The position numbers were made by a program, and so were the translations under genes. Positions 43,283 to 56,179 of a DNA stretch of 64,000 nt are shown here, piece by piece. The notes below the pieces were generated by a model. That model searched no databases and had not been told where the DNA came from. It saw only the letters and a list, made by a program, of their open reading frames with translations. Position 1 is the first letter of the stretch. Each line of letters opens with the position of its first letter. This DNA comes from Earliella scabrosa (Eukaryota > Basidiomycota > Agaricomycetes > Polyporales > Polyporaceae): NCBI GenBank assembly GCA_022605405.1, contig JABYQQ010000029.1, forward strand, positions 186,001 through 250,000, read 5' to 3'.

Positions 43283-43498
43283 AGGACTCTCGTTATGATC
43301 CGCGTCAAGGTATCAAGACCTTGGGAACAATCATGACCTCTGCGAATGTGTAGCTATCGATCTGGATGTACCTATGGAGCTATGTAGGACCCCGTGTCGT
43401 CTTTGACTTGAATCTGACTTCTGTTCACCGGTGTCACTTGGACCGAGCACATGCCGGAAGTGTACATACGAACTCCTGGTGACGGTTGGTCAACACAT

Positions 43499-45511
43499 CT
43501 ACACTACGACAATCTCCTGATCGTCCAAGCCTTTTATCCACTCCACGTCGGTGGATCCATGAAGGTTCCCAAACCTACCGACCCGTTTATACCGACTGCT
43601 GCTCGTCCTCATCACAGCGATGCCCATTGCGAACGACCCCAGATCATCCCAGACAAGTGGGATAACATACATATCCTCTGATCTCATCTCCTCAGCGTCG
43701 AAGCTCACCGTTCCGAACTTGACCAGTTCTCCCTCTGGACCTTGTAAGAGCATGCGACTTGAGGCTCCAGTTGTTCGTTCCGGATGAGCCTTCTTCATCT
43801 TCCCCTTCAGTCTCAAGACACCTCCCGTCACCTCGCCGAACGGGAGATTCTCATGTGCCAAGTCCACGACGCAGTCAAGGACCTCCGCTCGACAAAGGAC
43901 AACGCCCGCAGATGCAAGTCTCTGTTCGAGGTATGACGCCCCGATTATCCCGTCAGCCGAAGCCCACGACCACGACGGGGCACGGTACTTCTCCGGCCGC
44001 GGAGCAAGTGGGCCAAATGGTTCAATGCTCCACAGTAGATCGAGCAGCAGGGTGCTGCGCCACAATCCGGCGAGGTATTGGTCCCCGGACGCGAGATGGA
44101 ACTGCTCGGCCACCCCAGCTAGTGCGGGAAGTTTGTCCGACGCGACGGAGAGACTTCTGATGGTATATCTGAAGATCGTCGCCAGCCATGACGATCTCCA
44201 GGCTGCGCGTTCGGCCTCGCCCTCTTCGACAGATTGATGAGCGGATGGCGATTGGTGACGCCTGTACAACTTGTTGGGCAACGTCATGCCTGTGCTGGGC
44301 TCACATAGAGCCCCGCCGATATTGACGGTCTCGGTCTGGCACGAGAGCTTCAACGTATCGGACCCGTAGATAAGGCTTCGCGGTGGGAGGAGCCGCTCTT
44401 GCAAGCACCACGCGCGATGGGTCACCGGTTCCAACTCATCCCAGTACGAACGTGATGCGTCGCATGCACTGGTGTCGTTATGGCGAGCAATGTAGACAGT
44501 ACCGACCGTTCCGTCAGGGCATCTGTACGGTATGCGTGCGTCCGGTATCTTCTGCGGCCGGTGCCGGTGGAGGAACCCCTCGCGAGTGTTGTTGGCGCAA
44601 GCGGCGTTGATCGTGAGGTAGGAATCGCGGTAGATGCGCCGCATCATTCCCAGTTGGACGGCTTTGTCCTCGTTGGAGTCTTGGAGGATGCAGAGTGCAT
44701 CGATCCACAGGTAGCGCAGACCGAGGTTGTGCGTGACGGTGACGGCGTCTTGGATGGTCCGAGGGAACTGGGACATGTCAAGCCCTTCAGTGACGTACTG
44801 CGATATGTTCTCGGTGGTGGTCATAGGCTGCGGCCCACCCCAGACGTAGCTCAACGCAACGTACAGGCCGCACATCTTCCCGCCGGTCAAGACGATCTTC
44901 GGCCTCTGAACGTCGGAACAATCAAGGACACGATCGGGAAGAAGAGTCGAATCCGGTTGCGGCTGCGGGCACCTTGTATGAGTGCGCAAGCAGGTCTGTA
45001 CGCAGTCGAGTGCCAGTCTGTAGCTCTCCGGCGTCGAAACGTCCGTGATGCGATCCCTTGCTGCAACATACTTCGCGGCGTTATCATCTGATAGAAGGTC
45101 AAGGTCGTCAGTTCAAGGGAATGGATACTTGAGAGAGCCCAGCGACTTGCCTGCGTTCGTATACATGAGGTAGTATAGATATGTGAACCCCCCGTCGCTG
45201 GCGTGAATCACAAGTGTGAGCTTCTTCTCCCCTGCGGGGGTACAGTCCGAATCTTCGTCGCAGGCCAGCCAGACCGCGATGCTCCCTTCGCGCTTTCCGC
45301 GACCTTTTGCCAAGAAGCGACACCAGTTACATCCATCGGCAGCTGCGCGCACAAGTGTCCAAGTTGTCTTGTAGCCATAGCCCTTGGCGAAGCCGATGTG
45401 ACCAGGCACTTCCTTTCCGGCGAGGACGGTATGCCAGCCTTCAGGTGAGAAGACGCCGCGCCAGCAGGCATCACAGGCGATTGACCTCAGCGATGGGTCG
45501 ACAAGATCCAT
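43499..45511 (-). CDS. HET-domain protein (heterokaryon-incompatibility type)
   Basis: Exons 45151-45511 and 43499-45087 give 649 residues. The N-terminal part has a Cys pair (CDACWRGVF). The HET domain starts at about residue 197 with YVALSYVWGG and continues LRYLWIDALCILQDS, MRRIYRDSYLTINAACA and HRAWCLQERLLPPR. The C-terminal half has RAPSWSWAS, usual for HET proteins. HET domains drive cell death when incompatible hyphae fuse and are TIR-like; the partner is unknown. The only intron (45088-45150) must start with GC (GCAAGT) to keep phase and join MYTNA to DDNAAKYVAARDRI; the nearby GT site gives an immediate stop. No transmembrane segment seen. Confidence 0.88.
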
Positions 45512-46370
45512 GGATACGAATGTCTGTTATGGACAGCACATGAGGGTCAGATGGAGATCCATCAAGGCGACACCTACTCGTCTGGAGAGCGGCTTGGCTT
45601 GGAGTAGTGAATAAGCGCTATGTGCACAGCGAATACTGGAACGAACTTCAACGATCATTAACACGTAGGTAGAAGCGGAGATGGTTGTGATCTTACCGTC
45701 GTCGGACTGGCAATCCGATGTGTAGATGAGGGATCTATCCCCGCTACCTTTTTGAGGTAGTGGGTCTTGTGGTTCCTGGACGTCCTGGGGCCCTCAGTTC
45801 GAAAAAATCGCTCCACGTGATATGTCACGCGCACTTTCACACGCATCGCCTCCTCAACGTCCCGCTAGGTCCCGCTGTGTCGCCGAAGCTCGCCGTCGTT
45901 TGCTACCGCACTCAGCGGGCCCTCCTCTGCTCCCTGAGCCTCCTGCAGTGCTTGGGGACTCATGCATCATGAGTGGACTGTGGGTTTCCAGCTCCATGCT
46001 GCGTCATGCTCATGCGCCGCGGTCCCACTGTCTCGACCGCGACCTTCTTTCTCGGTGACTTTGACGGGGCTATGCGAGGTCCATATCCACACTTACTGTG
46101 GCGGAGGCATGTAGTACTTAGTAACAACAACGTTAACGTCGAACGATAATAAGCTTGTAAAAAGGGAGCGGGCTCTGCCGCTCGCCGGCGCTACGCCTTA
46201 TGTGGCAGTCGTGTAGATCAGCTTGATTAGAGCTTCTCCGATTCTCACGCGGTTCCTAGTTAGTATCTAGCACTCTCAGAAGACTCGCAGGCTCGCAAAG
46301 GCCATGTATTACACTGATACATCTATACTTCCATATACTCGCGTCAGTCTCAGGTCAACGCACCCATCCT
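45512..46370. other. Intergenic
   Basis: 859 bp between the HET gene start (-) and the ArgRS 3' end (-). No gene seen; TACTTA near 46113. Confidence 0.6.
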
Positions 46371-49158
46371 CTACATGCGCTCAAGCGGCTTGATACTGAG
46401 CAAACGCAACGCCGCCCCAAGAACGTCCCTCGCAGCGAGGTAGAGCGCCATCCGCGCCTTCGCCTTCTCCTTGTCCGCCTCGCCCTTGACGATCACCGTC
46501 TCCCACGCGCTCGAGATGGCGTGGCTCAAGCGGAACGCGAACGTCACGATCCCGCTCGGCTCGTGCGTCTTCAGCGCCGTCTTGACCACGTCCGGGTACG
46601 ACCCGAGCAGGAACGCGATCTCGCGCGCCGGGGGCTCGACGAGGAGCTCGGTGGCGAGCTGCGAGGGCGCGGGGAGCGGCAGGAGCTCGGGGTTCTTGCG
46701 CTCGATCGAGGACAGGCGGACGTGGGCGTACTGCAGGTACGGGCCCGTGTCGCCCTCGAACGAGAGCATCCGGTCCCAGTTGAACGTGTAGTTGTTTACC
46801 CTGTGTACAGAACGTGAGTGCGCGCGACCTTAACAGCCACCCAAACCTCAAAAAGAGAGCACGCACCGCTTGGCAGCCATGTCCTGGATCTTGACGCCGG
46901 TGATGCCGATCTCGAGCGCGACCTGCTCCGGGTCCTCGATCGCCTTGTACTTCTCCTCGTTCTTGCGCATCTGCTCGTGCATGACCGACGCGGCCTCCTT
47001 GATGATCTGGTCGAGGAAGACGACGGTGCCCTTGCGCGTGCTCATGCCGAGCACGAGCCCGTAGTTGACGTGCTCGAGGTTGTGCGCCCAGTCGTAGCCC
47101 ATCAGCTGGAGAACCTTGAAGAACTGCTGCAGGTGCAGGTCCTGCTGCGCCGAGATCACGTAGATCATCTTGTCGAACTTGTACTTCTCGTACCGCTCGA
47201 TCGCCGCGCCGATGTCCCGGGTGAGGTAGATGGACGTCCCGTCTGGGATTGGGAAGGGAAGCCAAGTCAGTGGGGGCAAGCTCAAGCAGGGGCGAGAGCG
47301 GGAACGGGATGCGCACCTCGTTTCCGGACGACAGCCTTGCCGAGCTTGTACTTCTCGAGGTTGATCCGGAGCGCACCGTTGTCCTCCTCAATGAGGCCCA
47401 TCTCCTGCAGCCGCTTGACGGCCGTGTCCATCGTCTCCGGCCCGACCTTGCTCTCGCCCGTGTACTCGTCAAAGTGCACGTTCAGCCGCGCGTACTCCTC
47501 CTCGTACTTTTTGATCGACAGCTCCCGCCACACGCGCCAGTTCTTGAGCGCCTCCTCGTCGCCGTCCTCCATCCGCTTGAACCACGCGGCCGCGTCCTCG
47601 CGCACCTTGGGGTCTTCCTCCGCGTCCTTGTTCACCTTCACGTAGATCTCGAGCAGGTGCTGGATCGCGTTCTTCTCCAGCGCTTCTTGCGAGCCGTATT
47701 TTTCGAAGCCAACGGCGATGAGACCAAACTACAGAGGCCGGTGAGACTGCACAGGCATATCCGTGATGTCTGTGACTACACGCACCTGAGTACCCCAATC
47801 GCCGAGGTAGTTCAGGGTGACGACCTCCCATCCGCACGCCCGATAGAGGTTGGCGAGGAAGGCGCCGATGATCGTGCTCCGGAGGTGGCCGACGTGGAAC
47901 GACTTTGCGATGTTGGGCGAGGAGTACTCGATGATGACGCGTTTGCCCTCGCCGAGGGAGTTCGCGCCGTACTCGGGCTGTTTTGATTCGGTGTCGTAGG
48001 TGAGGGCGTGGATCTGGTCGAGGATGAGGCGCGTGAGGGTGGCGGTTCGGCACTTGAAGTGCAGGAAGGCGCGGTCGTGTGTGACGGACTCGACCCAGTC
48101 ATCTGGTTGGAACTATGCTAGGTCAGCGGATGGTGTTGCGGGCGCGTCGAGTTGAAGGAAAGATCGCTGTTAGACTAGGGTAACGATGGAATCGTGCTCG
48201 TATGAAAGGGCGAGGTGCGCGGGGCGGCTTGTAAAACCGTACGTCTACTCCATCCATCGACGCTTCCGTCAGGAGAACTTCGCTGCCAGCTGCACGCGCA
48301 TGAGACGGCGTGTCAGCGGCTTGCGACTGATCATTAGCTCATTACGGTGGGGCTCATGATGCATGGTCACGAGCTCGGGAACCCCGCGAAACCAGTCGCG
48401 AACATGACGTCTGCGCAAGTTGACAGAACACATAATGATCCCACCCGTTTGCATGGTATCCTCTGGATGAGCTCCGACCCTTGGCCATGGATTGATGTAA
48501 CCGACAACACCCCCTCCAATACCATGCAGACGGGCGGGCCGTTATTGACAAGCAAAAGAGGTCTAGTGGGTACCAAGCAGGGATTTGGCCGCATTCTGAC
48601 CGTGTCGCTCATCTCGGAGAGACACGATGAAGACCCGGCTGAATTGATGTGGGTGGAAGTGACGGAGAATCAACGAGACAGCCTTGAGGTTCAACGACCC
48701 AATCTGACTTCCCTCGCAGTGTGTAGCCACAATGCAGTCCTCCACTCCTCCTCCTCCGCGTAGCCCTAACCCTAGAATCGGGTACAAACATATGCTCTCC
48801 CCAGCGAACGAATCCCAATGAAAGGGCAGACACGGAAGACGTGAACGGGAACACGGATACACACCTTGTCCAGCACCTTCTTCGCCAGCTCGTCCACCTT
48901 GCCCGGCAGCCTGAACCGCGGCAGCGCCACGGTGAAGTCCTCGCCCTTCTTCCCGTAGTCCACGCCCTGGTACACCTGCTCGACCGTCAGCTGCTCGAGC
49001 CCGTCCGCGACAATCTTCGCGATGGCGATCCGGAACGCGTCGAGCACGCAGCGCGTCGGGTCCGTGCCCGGCACCTCCGGGAGCGGCGGGAGGTCGGCGG
49101 GGACTTTGAAGGGAGAGGGCGACAGTTTTGGTCGGTTCGCGGTCGACGTGGAGGCCAT
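46371..49158 (-). CDS. Arginyl-tRNA synthetase (cytosolic type)
   Basis: Charges tRNA-Arg. Exons 48865-49158, 47786-48112, 47317-47728, 46867-47242 and 46371-46800 give 612 residues, close to the yeast enzyme. The class I HIGH signature is HVGHLRST (in [20 protein letters not shown], preceded by VIIEYSSPN). The KMSKS equivalent is [17 protein letters not shown]-terminal anticodon-binding region: [19 protein letters not shown] to the family-typical end [13 protein letters not shown]-terminus [20 protein letters not shown] has no transit peptide. The first intron is 752 bp, more than ten times the local norm; the others are 54-74 bp. Single copy in the window and probably essential. Confidence 0.95.
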
Positions 49159-52100
49159 GGTGTGTTGTTGTTGTGATCTCGTCGTCGTCAGGTGAGGTGG
49201 TGTCGAGCGTTTTGAATGGTAGGCACGGAGAGTCTGTCTCGGAGAGTGTTGGAGGTATGATACAGGCGCAGTGGTCGAAGTGGCAGAAGAACGGAAAGGA
49301 GAGATATGTACACGGAGGAGGGGAGAGTGTCGGAAAGAGAGGAGGGCCGCCAGATCTAGGTGCGGAGAGAGAACGATGTGAGTCAGATAAGTGCCATTGG
49401 CAAGCTCCGGCGACAGAGACTTCAATCGATTGGAATTTTTGGTCGACCAGAGTCATTCCTCCGCTCCTCCTCCCACAACAGGCGCTACACCCGGTGTCTG
49501 TCCAAATCAGGCAGGTGTGTATGTTCGCTCGCTAGATATCCGGATATCCAGCCCAGATCCAGCCGTCAGCGCATCCACTGGCAGCTATGTGCAGGGCATC
49601 TATACACGTCTCAGAGTATATACTCTGCGGCTTTGAGCCAGGAGGACTCCTTATGGGAGGCAGTCTGTCCCGGCGGCAGTGCCCATGGCAGAAAGCCACA
49701 ACACAACATGTTCTAGGAAATACCAATACTAGCGACCGTGTGATATAATGTGCTCCGGCTAAATGCTCAGACTGAACTCCTGCAGCTTACCGCGCACATA
49801 TATACTCCTGACGCACAGTTGATCACAGTCTGTCCAGGCGATACGTCAAGCCTTCGTACGTCCCACACTGCCGTTCTAGTGGCACGGTCGTCTCGGCCAC
49901 ATCAGTAATTGACGAAGCGACTCTCAGCTCATACAAACACGCTAGCTGCAGTCCAGCGGTCACGGGCTGCATATACATCAAGTAGACTCGTACTGAGCAT
50001 CTTACAGGAGGCTATCGACTTCATAGGGGTCCCCGTACGGTCGCAGATCTCGTAGGAGCACCCATCCACCATGAGGCAATCAAAGATGTGAACAGCAATG
50101 ATTCGAAGGCGGTGATCAATGATGACTCGGACTATTGGATAGACAGCCCTCAGGCACGGTTACGCAGCTGTGCCATCTTCAGGCGATGACCTGGTGCCAG
50201 AACTGATGACATCACGTTCCGCCAGAAACGCCCTCAAAAGCGTGGCTTGTCATTCATCGCGACAGATTCGAGCGGTCGCGGCTCCGGCGTGCGAGCGAAC
50301 GTGCACACTGCACAGTGCTGTACCCTGCTGTACCTGCCATAACGTCACGCATTCTCAGCACCCAGGGTCGCGGACGACGTTGTGCGCACTGCTACGACCT
50401 GCCAGATACGTCGGGAAATCGGGATGCTGTACAACAGTACATAGTGAAAAGCTACACATAGGAGGACACGGTCGTGACACTAGCGCCTACGGAGTCAGAG
50501 CCGGATACCAGCATATCTCGACTGGGCCACATGCAGTTCATCCCATCAGCCGCGCACCGTCCCATCCAGACTGCCAACTGAAGCCCTCATCATCCATGCC
50601 TGTTCAGCCACCCATGACATGGTCGTGACGTTGCCGCAACGGATGCTCGGACGGACTGGCGCGCGCGCCCCCCGGTGGATCTGTGTAGTCAGACGGAGAT
50701 CGTCATGAGCGTCCATGAACCCCCCTCGCGCCGCACGCCGCACGGAGGACGGATGAGAGTCGCGGATCAGAAAGAAAAGCTAGGAGCTTGCACCTAACTT
50801 GCCTGGAGGCTGGTGCCACGCGCGTTGAAACCCGTTTCAGAACCGCACGCGGGGGTGCGGATGTGGCGCTCCCGAAGTATGCAATGTACCTGCAAATCCC
50901 TGAGCGCCGAGCCTTAGAGTTCCGAAGCGACAACCCAAGAAACAGCTGGAAGGTCTAAGCCTTGTAGCTCGAGTAGCTGGACAACGAGACCCGCTCCCTG
51001 CCAACCGAGCGGCGTTGGCAACGGGGTACGGACTCCGGAGGTGACGGCGGAAGCAGGAGCCCTACCAGAGTCGTCCAAGAGTGCCAGGATTGCGGTGAAG
51101 TGCGTTGCGCCAGGGCCCAGCTGCAGGTTATGCGCAGACGAACGACAATGCTTGCCTTTTCGGGCGAGTGGGAATTTGGCGTTTGGTTACCGAGAGTTGG
51201 GAGAGGGAGTTCGCGGGAGGGGCAGAACGGGTAGGGTCTTGCCCCAAGAGCGAGTCGGCTCGATGCATGGGTTGTAGGTTGTGATCCGGACGCGAGCCCG
51301 GGGTCCACGTGGAGGAGGCGAGTACGTCAAAGTTGGGCCCCTTGGCGGAAGTAGCGCAGGTCATATATGTACGGCAATCGAATCTGCGTTCCGTTAATCA
51401 GAGCCTGAGGCTAGCGGTGGGTTGAATGGATGTCCAGGCCTTCCGGAGGATGGTGTATGTACATACGTTTGGCGGGTTGAATTGTGGGTGCAGCAGGCGA
51501 TTTGCGTTCATCTCTGTTCTCAATTGGAGTCGGGCCGAAGGAGTGCGCAACATGGTGCCAACGAGTCGGAAGTGAGAGCCATCGTGTGAGCGGACGGCGG
51601 GTCTGCACCCGCCCTCGAACGTCCGCGCAGAAAGCCCGGTCAGCACGCGGAAGGGCGGCCCACGAGCTTGGCTCCCGAGCAGCGACCCCCACGTCGTGGC
51701 GGCGGCACGCAAGTGCGTATGTACCCAGTTCCGTCCTAGGCGTTCTTCGCTGTCTCAGCATCGCGCTCGAAACTAGGTTGACGTGTAGGCGTACCCTGAA
51801 TTTGACCCAGCCTACCCGCGTCCCCGACGACGGCGCGACAGGGCGACGGTGTGGTGCCCCCCATCGGCTGGGCGGATTTCCCAGGAGGCCATGTCAGAGA
51901 AGGTATGGGCCACGTTCTCGAAGGCGTCCTCTGCGAGCCATGGGGGAAAGTACAAGCTGACTGCCAAATCGGGTCACAAGGGGAAAGTACGGATGGGTCT
52001 GATGAGTGTTGATGGGGACGAGGACCCCGAGACATGCGTTGCGGCGTCCAGCGAAGAGGAGGATGCGTTCGTAGTTGCTGTCCGAGTGCGCTGGAGCTGT

Positions 52101-52397
52101 CTGCGAGGATGCAGAGGGGAGGAGGAGGTGGACGTGGTCAAAGAGGATCAACTGAAGATGGCCGGGAGGCAGTGCAGCACTGGCGAACGCAGACGGGCGC
52201 ATCGCCAGGACGGGCGTCTGGTGGCAGACGCTGGGAGAGGGAGCGGGGATGGGACCGTTCCCGGGTCCTGAGAGCGTCGTCGAAAAGGTTCTGATGTCCG
52301 GCGGCGGAGGGATCATTTAAAGACGAACGAGAACAATAATCGACCCCCGCGCTCTCCCTCTCTTTTGTCTGCCTCGTTTTGGGAAACGGCAGCAGTC
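49159..52397. other. Gene-free 3.2 kb region between ArgRS and the HMG-box gene
   Basis: Divergent region. Open frames up to about 158 codons occur (51484-51960 plus, 51894-52316 minus) but overlap on opposite strands and show no domain. Probably an extended promoter or leader of the HMG-box gene; repeats not seen. Confidence 0.55.
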
Positions 52398-54304
52398 ATG
52401 TCCCCCTCACGCCGGTCGAGTCTCTCGGGCATTCGCCGCAGAAGGTCCTCGCTCGCCATCGGTATGTTTTCCTATCTTTCCCTTTCGCCGCCGTTCGTGC
52501 GCAGGAACTCACGAGTCGTCCGATATCGCTCGCAGGCTTGACCCCAGTCAAGCCCGGCAACTATGGCATCCACCCCGCGACGTCCACCTCGCCACGAGCA
52601 CTCACCTTCGCCCCGAACGTCACGCCCGGTACGTACGTCGAGGCCGACGACGATGTGAACGGAGAGTCGACACCCCCATTACCCTCCACCGCCCTATTCC
52701 CGCCCACCGAGCCCGCTTCAGCGCCCACACGTCGACGGCTCCCGCCCGGTAAGCGTCTCTCCCAGGGCTACATCCCCCGTCCCCCCAACGCCTTCATGCT
52801 CTTCCGGGCCAACTTCGTGCGGCAAAAGCACGTCCCCGGCTCGATTGAGACCAACCACGGATCGCTCTCCAAGATCATCGGCAACTGTTGGCGTGCTCTC
52901 CCGCTCGAGGAGAAGAAGCACTGGGAGTTCGAGGCCAAGAAGGCAAAGGCCGCACACCGCGAAAAGTGGCCCAACTATCGCTTCCGCCCCGTGCACAACA
53001 AGAACAAGAAGAAGGGCGTCGAGGCTGCCAACGCTCTCCCCGTCGCGCTCGAGAAGCGCAAGGACAAGGCCCTCCCGCTGCCCGCGGACGAGGAGCGCTG
53101 CGAGGTCGTCGCACAGCTCCTGCTCGAGGGCAAGAAGGGCGAGGAGCTCGCCGAGGCGATGCGCCAGATCGATATGGCGCGCCAACTCTCGCGCCCCGAG
53201 AGCGCGGAATCACAACACGTGAACCACTTCTCCCAGCCTTCCTCCGTTCCGCTCTATCTGCAGCGCAGGCCGTCCTCCGTCCCCCCTCCCACGACCATCT
53301 ACAACCCCCACTCCATCGCCCTCCCCACCCTCCAGCCCTTCCTCGTCTCGCCGACCCCGCAGCTCGCCTATGGCGCGAACGGGATGTTCAACCCCAACTT
53401 CGCGATGGGCTCGAGCAGCGCGCACGGATCCCGCGCGGCGTCGCCTGTGGGTAACATCGCGCGCTCGCGTGCATTCCTCGGGGCCCGCCGCGCGTCAAGC
53501 TGCCAGCCGATCCCCTCGGAGCGCATGTGGGACGGGTACGACCCACACCCGTACCCGCACCAGCCGGCCTTCGTCCAGCAGCCCGCGCCGATGCCCCAGG
53601 CGTGGCAGCTCCAACCGGACTGGTCTCCGCTCCCAGAGGTCACCGACGCGAGCATCTTCCAGCCGGGCTGGACGAACTCGTTCAAGGACTCCGCGACCGA
53701 CCCTTCCGGAGCGGTACAGCCTTCGTTCGACCCGAACATGGGCATGCAGTACATTGCCCCCGACGCGCCCGCCCCGCACGCGCTCCACCTGAACATCGGC
53801 CCGCTCGACAGCTTCGAGTTCGCCTCGGCGCCGTCGACCGCGACCGACGCATACTCGGCGGTCACGCCCGGCGCGAGCGGGATGTTCGAGCCCGTCGACC
53901 CGCACGCGACGTGGCCCGTGCCCGAGAGCGGGCCGTCGAGCGCGTTCTCGGGGTCCCCCGCACACTCGGACGCCTCGCTCCCGACGGTCATGCACCACTC
54001 CCCGCCGCTCTCGGACCTGTCCGTGTCCTCGGTGTCGTCGACGCCGGTGATGTGCGCGCCGCAGCCGCAGCACGCGCAGATGCACTTTGACGGGTGGGCG
54101 GCGGCCGAGGCGGACAAGATGCACATGCAGCAGCACGGTGTGATGCACGGCGGCGAGGAACAGCAGCACCAGCAGCATTTGGCTGCGTACGTGGACGAGG
54201 GGTACGTCGCGCAGTACGACATGTACGCCGACGTGGGCATGGACATGGACATGGGCATCGCCCAGGTCGATTACGCGTACCAGTGCGCTGCGCAGGAGTT
54301 CTGA
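52398..54304 (+). CDS. HMG-box (MATA-HMG type) transcription factor
   Basis: Exons 52398-52461 and 52536-54304 give 610 residues. The start at 52398 (MSPSRRSSLSGIRRRRSSLA) is the only ATG joining in phase across the 74-bp intron. The HMG box, about residues 99-172, carries the sequence-specific signature IPRPPNAFMLFRANFV, then SLSKIIGNCWRALPLEEKKH and KWPNYRFRP, with a basic run (NKNKKKG) after it. The remaining 400 residues are low-complexity Pro/Ser/Gln/Ala-rich with acidic and Met-rich patches (VGMDMDMGIAQVDY), as in activation domains. Nuclear. Basidiomycete relatives include the pheromone response factor Prf1 type, but no mating genes lie nearby, so the regulated process is unknown. Confidence 0.9.
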
Positions 54305-55204
54305 GCCCTGCGTGCTCCGGCCCCAGCCCTCTTCTCCCCCTCCCCTCCATCACACCTCATCACGCCGAACTTTCTTGGGATAATCCTCACTCTGTCCTCT
54401 CTTCTCTAGCCTACCTGTGTTCCCCGTGCGACCGCCGCGTTTTGGGTCGTTAATACCTCCTCTGTAGCTCTACGTTCTCGCCTGTTCTCTCTCCTCCGAT
54501 GTTCCGCCTGGATCGATATATCCCTCTGTAGCCATACTTCCCCGTACACGTATACGTACGTACATAGCCCTGCCGTGACCGTTCTGTCATAGATACCTCG
54601 CGGCACCGCCCGACCTCGCTCGCGCGCCCCATACCCTACCCGGTGCCTTTTGCATTAGTAGCACTTGCATGTTCGCGTCGTCTCCCACCCCCACTGTATC
54701 TATCTATCTAACTCGTTATCTGGCTCTTCTTCGCCGATGTGGGAGTATGTGGGACTGCGCTCTGTCTGGGCTGCGAAGGCGCAGGGATCGCCGCTCGCGC
54801 GTTCTGGTAAAAGACACACTCGGAGGACGGAAGACCCGTAAGACCAACTTCTGCGCGCGCTCCGAGCGCGACGATCGATTTCGTCGAAGACCAGAACGCT
54901 TGTGGTCGCGCTGCGGCGTGGCCAGTGTCCCCGACATTGACCATTCCTCCCGTCCGCAGGCTGTCCCCGGACGCATGCTACAGCGTGAACTGTGAAGTTT
55001 TCTGGCATCGAACACACGTTCGAACAGACGTCACCTTGCTTAACGCGGACAGACCAGCACCGATATCGACACAACATGCCAGAAAGCGTATGTACATGCG
55101 CAGACCCCGAAAGCAACGATGCGATGTGATGGGCAGAGAGATCGCAGAACAGAACACTGAACAGAACCAGCCAGCCAGCCAGCCAGCCTCGGACCCTGCA
55201 CGAG
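54305..55204. other. Intergenic, convergent 3' ends
   Basis: 900 bp between the HMG-box gene (+) and the metallophosphoesterase (-). Contains short simple repeats (tatc units near 54700, ccag units at 55167). No gene seen. Confidence 0.65.
55167..55188. repeat. Simple repeat (ccag)5
   Basis: Five perfect tetranucleotide units followed by cc, in the convergent intergenic region. Confidence 0.85.
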
Positions 55205-56179
55205 CTACGACGCGCGATCGGGGAGCGGAATGTCCACGACGATCGCCTCCCGCCGAAGGTCGTCCCTAAACCCCCCGAGCGAAGACGCGTTGACGAGCAC
55301 CGTGTCCTCCCCCCTCCTAAACCTCGGCCGGCCGCGCACCTTCGCCCACAGCGCCGCCCCGAGCAGCCACAGCGCCTTCGCAGTATGCTGCCACCGGTTT
55401 TTGCCCCTGCACACGCGCTCGTACGCGGCCTGCGCGCGCCCGTAGCTCGCGCACTCGACGCCGCGCGACGCGTGGATGTGGCCAAAGACGTGCAGCGCGG
55501 GCCGGCGGCGGTGGAGGACCTCGAGCAGGCGCGGGCACCCCGCGCGGCGGTTGTCCAAATGGAACGCGGGCGGGCCGTGCGTGACGAGGATGTCGGTGAA
55601 CGCGGGGACGTGCGCCCACGGCTGCGCGCCGTACGGGTAGTGGAAGGAGCCCGCGCCATGGAGCGGCGTGCGCGGGCTGCCGTAGACGGAGAGCAGTCGG
55701 CCGCGGATGGTGAGCAGCGCGGAGGTGTCCTCGAGGTAGGTCAGGCTCGGGTACTGCGCGAGGAGCGTGTCGCGCGTGGTCGGGTTCTCCAGCGCCCTGT
55801 CGTGGTTTCCTGCGATGACGATCTTGTGTGGGTGGGGCGCGGCGTGCAGCCATGCGAGAGCCGCGTCCACCTCGCGAACGGAGCCGGTTGCGGTGAGATC
55901 CCCTGCGTGGATCAGGATGTCCCCCGGCGGCAGTGGCGGGACCTCGTCGTGCAGGCTGTGGGTGTCGGAGATGCAGACGATTCGTGCTGTGGAGTCGTCC
56001 TGGTTCTCCGGAGGGAGAGGCGGCAATTGGGGTGTGCACGCGGCGTACGCCTTGCGTGCGACGAAGAGCCAAGGGTCGTATCGTACTTTGTCCCACGTAG
56101 ATGACGGGGAACGATACACGATTGCATCGAGTCCATCTGACCGCTTGCTGAAGATGGACCCAGGTCGTCTTCGGACCAT
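55205..56179 (-). CDS. Calcineurin-like metallophosphoesterase (MPPED-like)
   Basis: A single-exon gene of 324 residues. All metal-binding blocks are present in order: ISDTHSLHDEV (D-x-H), ILIHAGDLTATG (GD), IVIAGNHD (GNHD), ILVTHGPP (H-G) and HVFGHIHASRG (GHxH). The middle resembles animal MPPED1/2 and related uncharacterised fungal proteins, which hydrolyse phosphodiesters in vitro. N-terminus MVRRRPGSIFSKRSDGLDAI has no clear targeting signal. Very GC-rich (many GCG/CGC codons) and intronless, unlike most neighbours. Substrate unknown. Confidence 0.9.
   Translation of the reverse strand: MVRRRPGSIFSKRSDGLDAIVYRSPSSTWDKVRYDPWLFVARKAYAACTPQLPPLPPENQDDSTARIVCISDTHSLHDEVPPLPPGDILIHAGDLTATGSVREVDAALAWLHAAPHPHKIVIAGNHDRALENPTTRDTLLAQYPSLTYLEDTSALLTIRGRLLSVYGSPRTPLHGAGSFHYPYGAQPWAHVPAFTDILVTHGPPAFHLDNRRAGCPRLLEVLHRRRPALHVFGHIHASRGVECASYGRAQAAYERVCRGKNRWQHTAKALWLLGAALWAKVRGRPRFRRGEDTVLVNASSLGGFRDDLRREAIVVDIPLPDRAS

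Noticed and set aside
51484..52316. Opposed 140-158 codon frames upstream of the HMG-box gene
   Set aside because: They overlap on opposite strands without any recognisable domain or intron pattern; treated as leader or promoter sequence.
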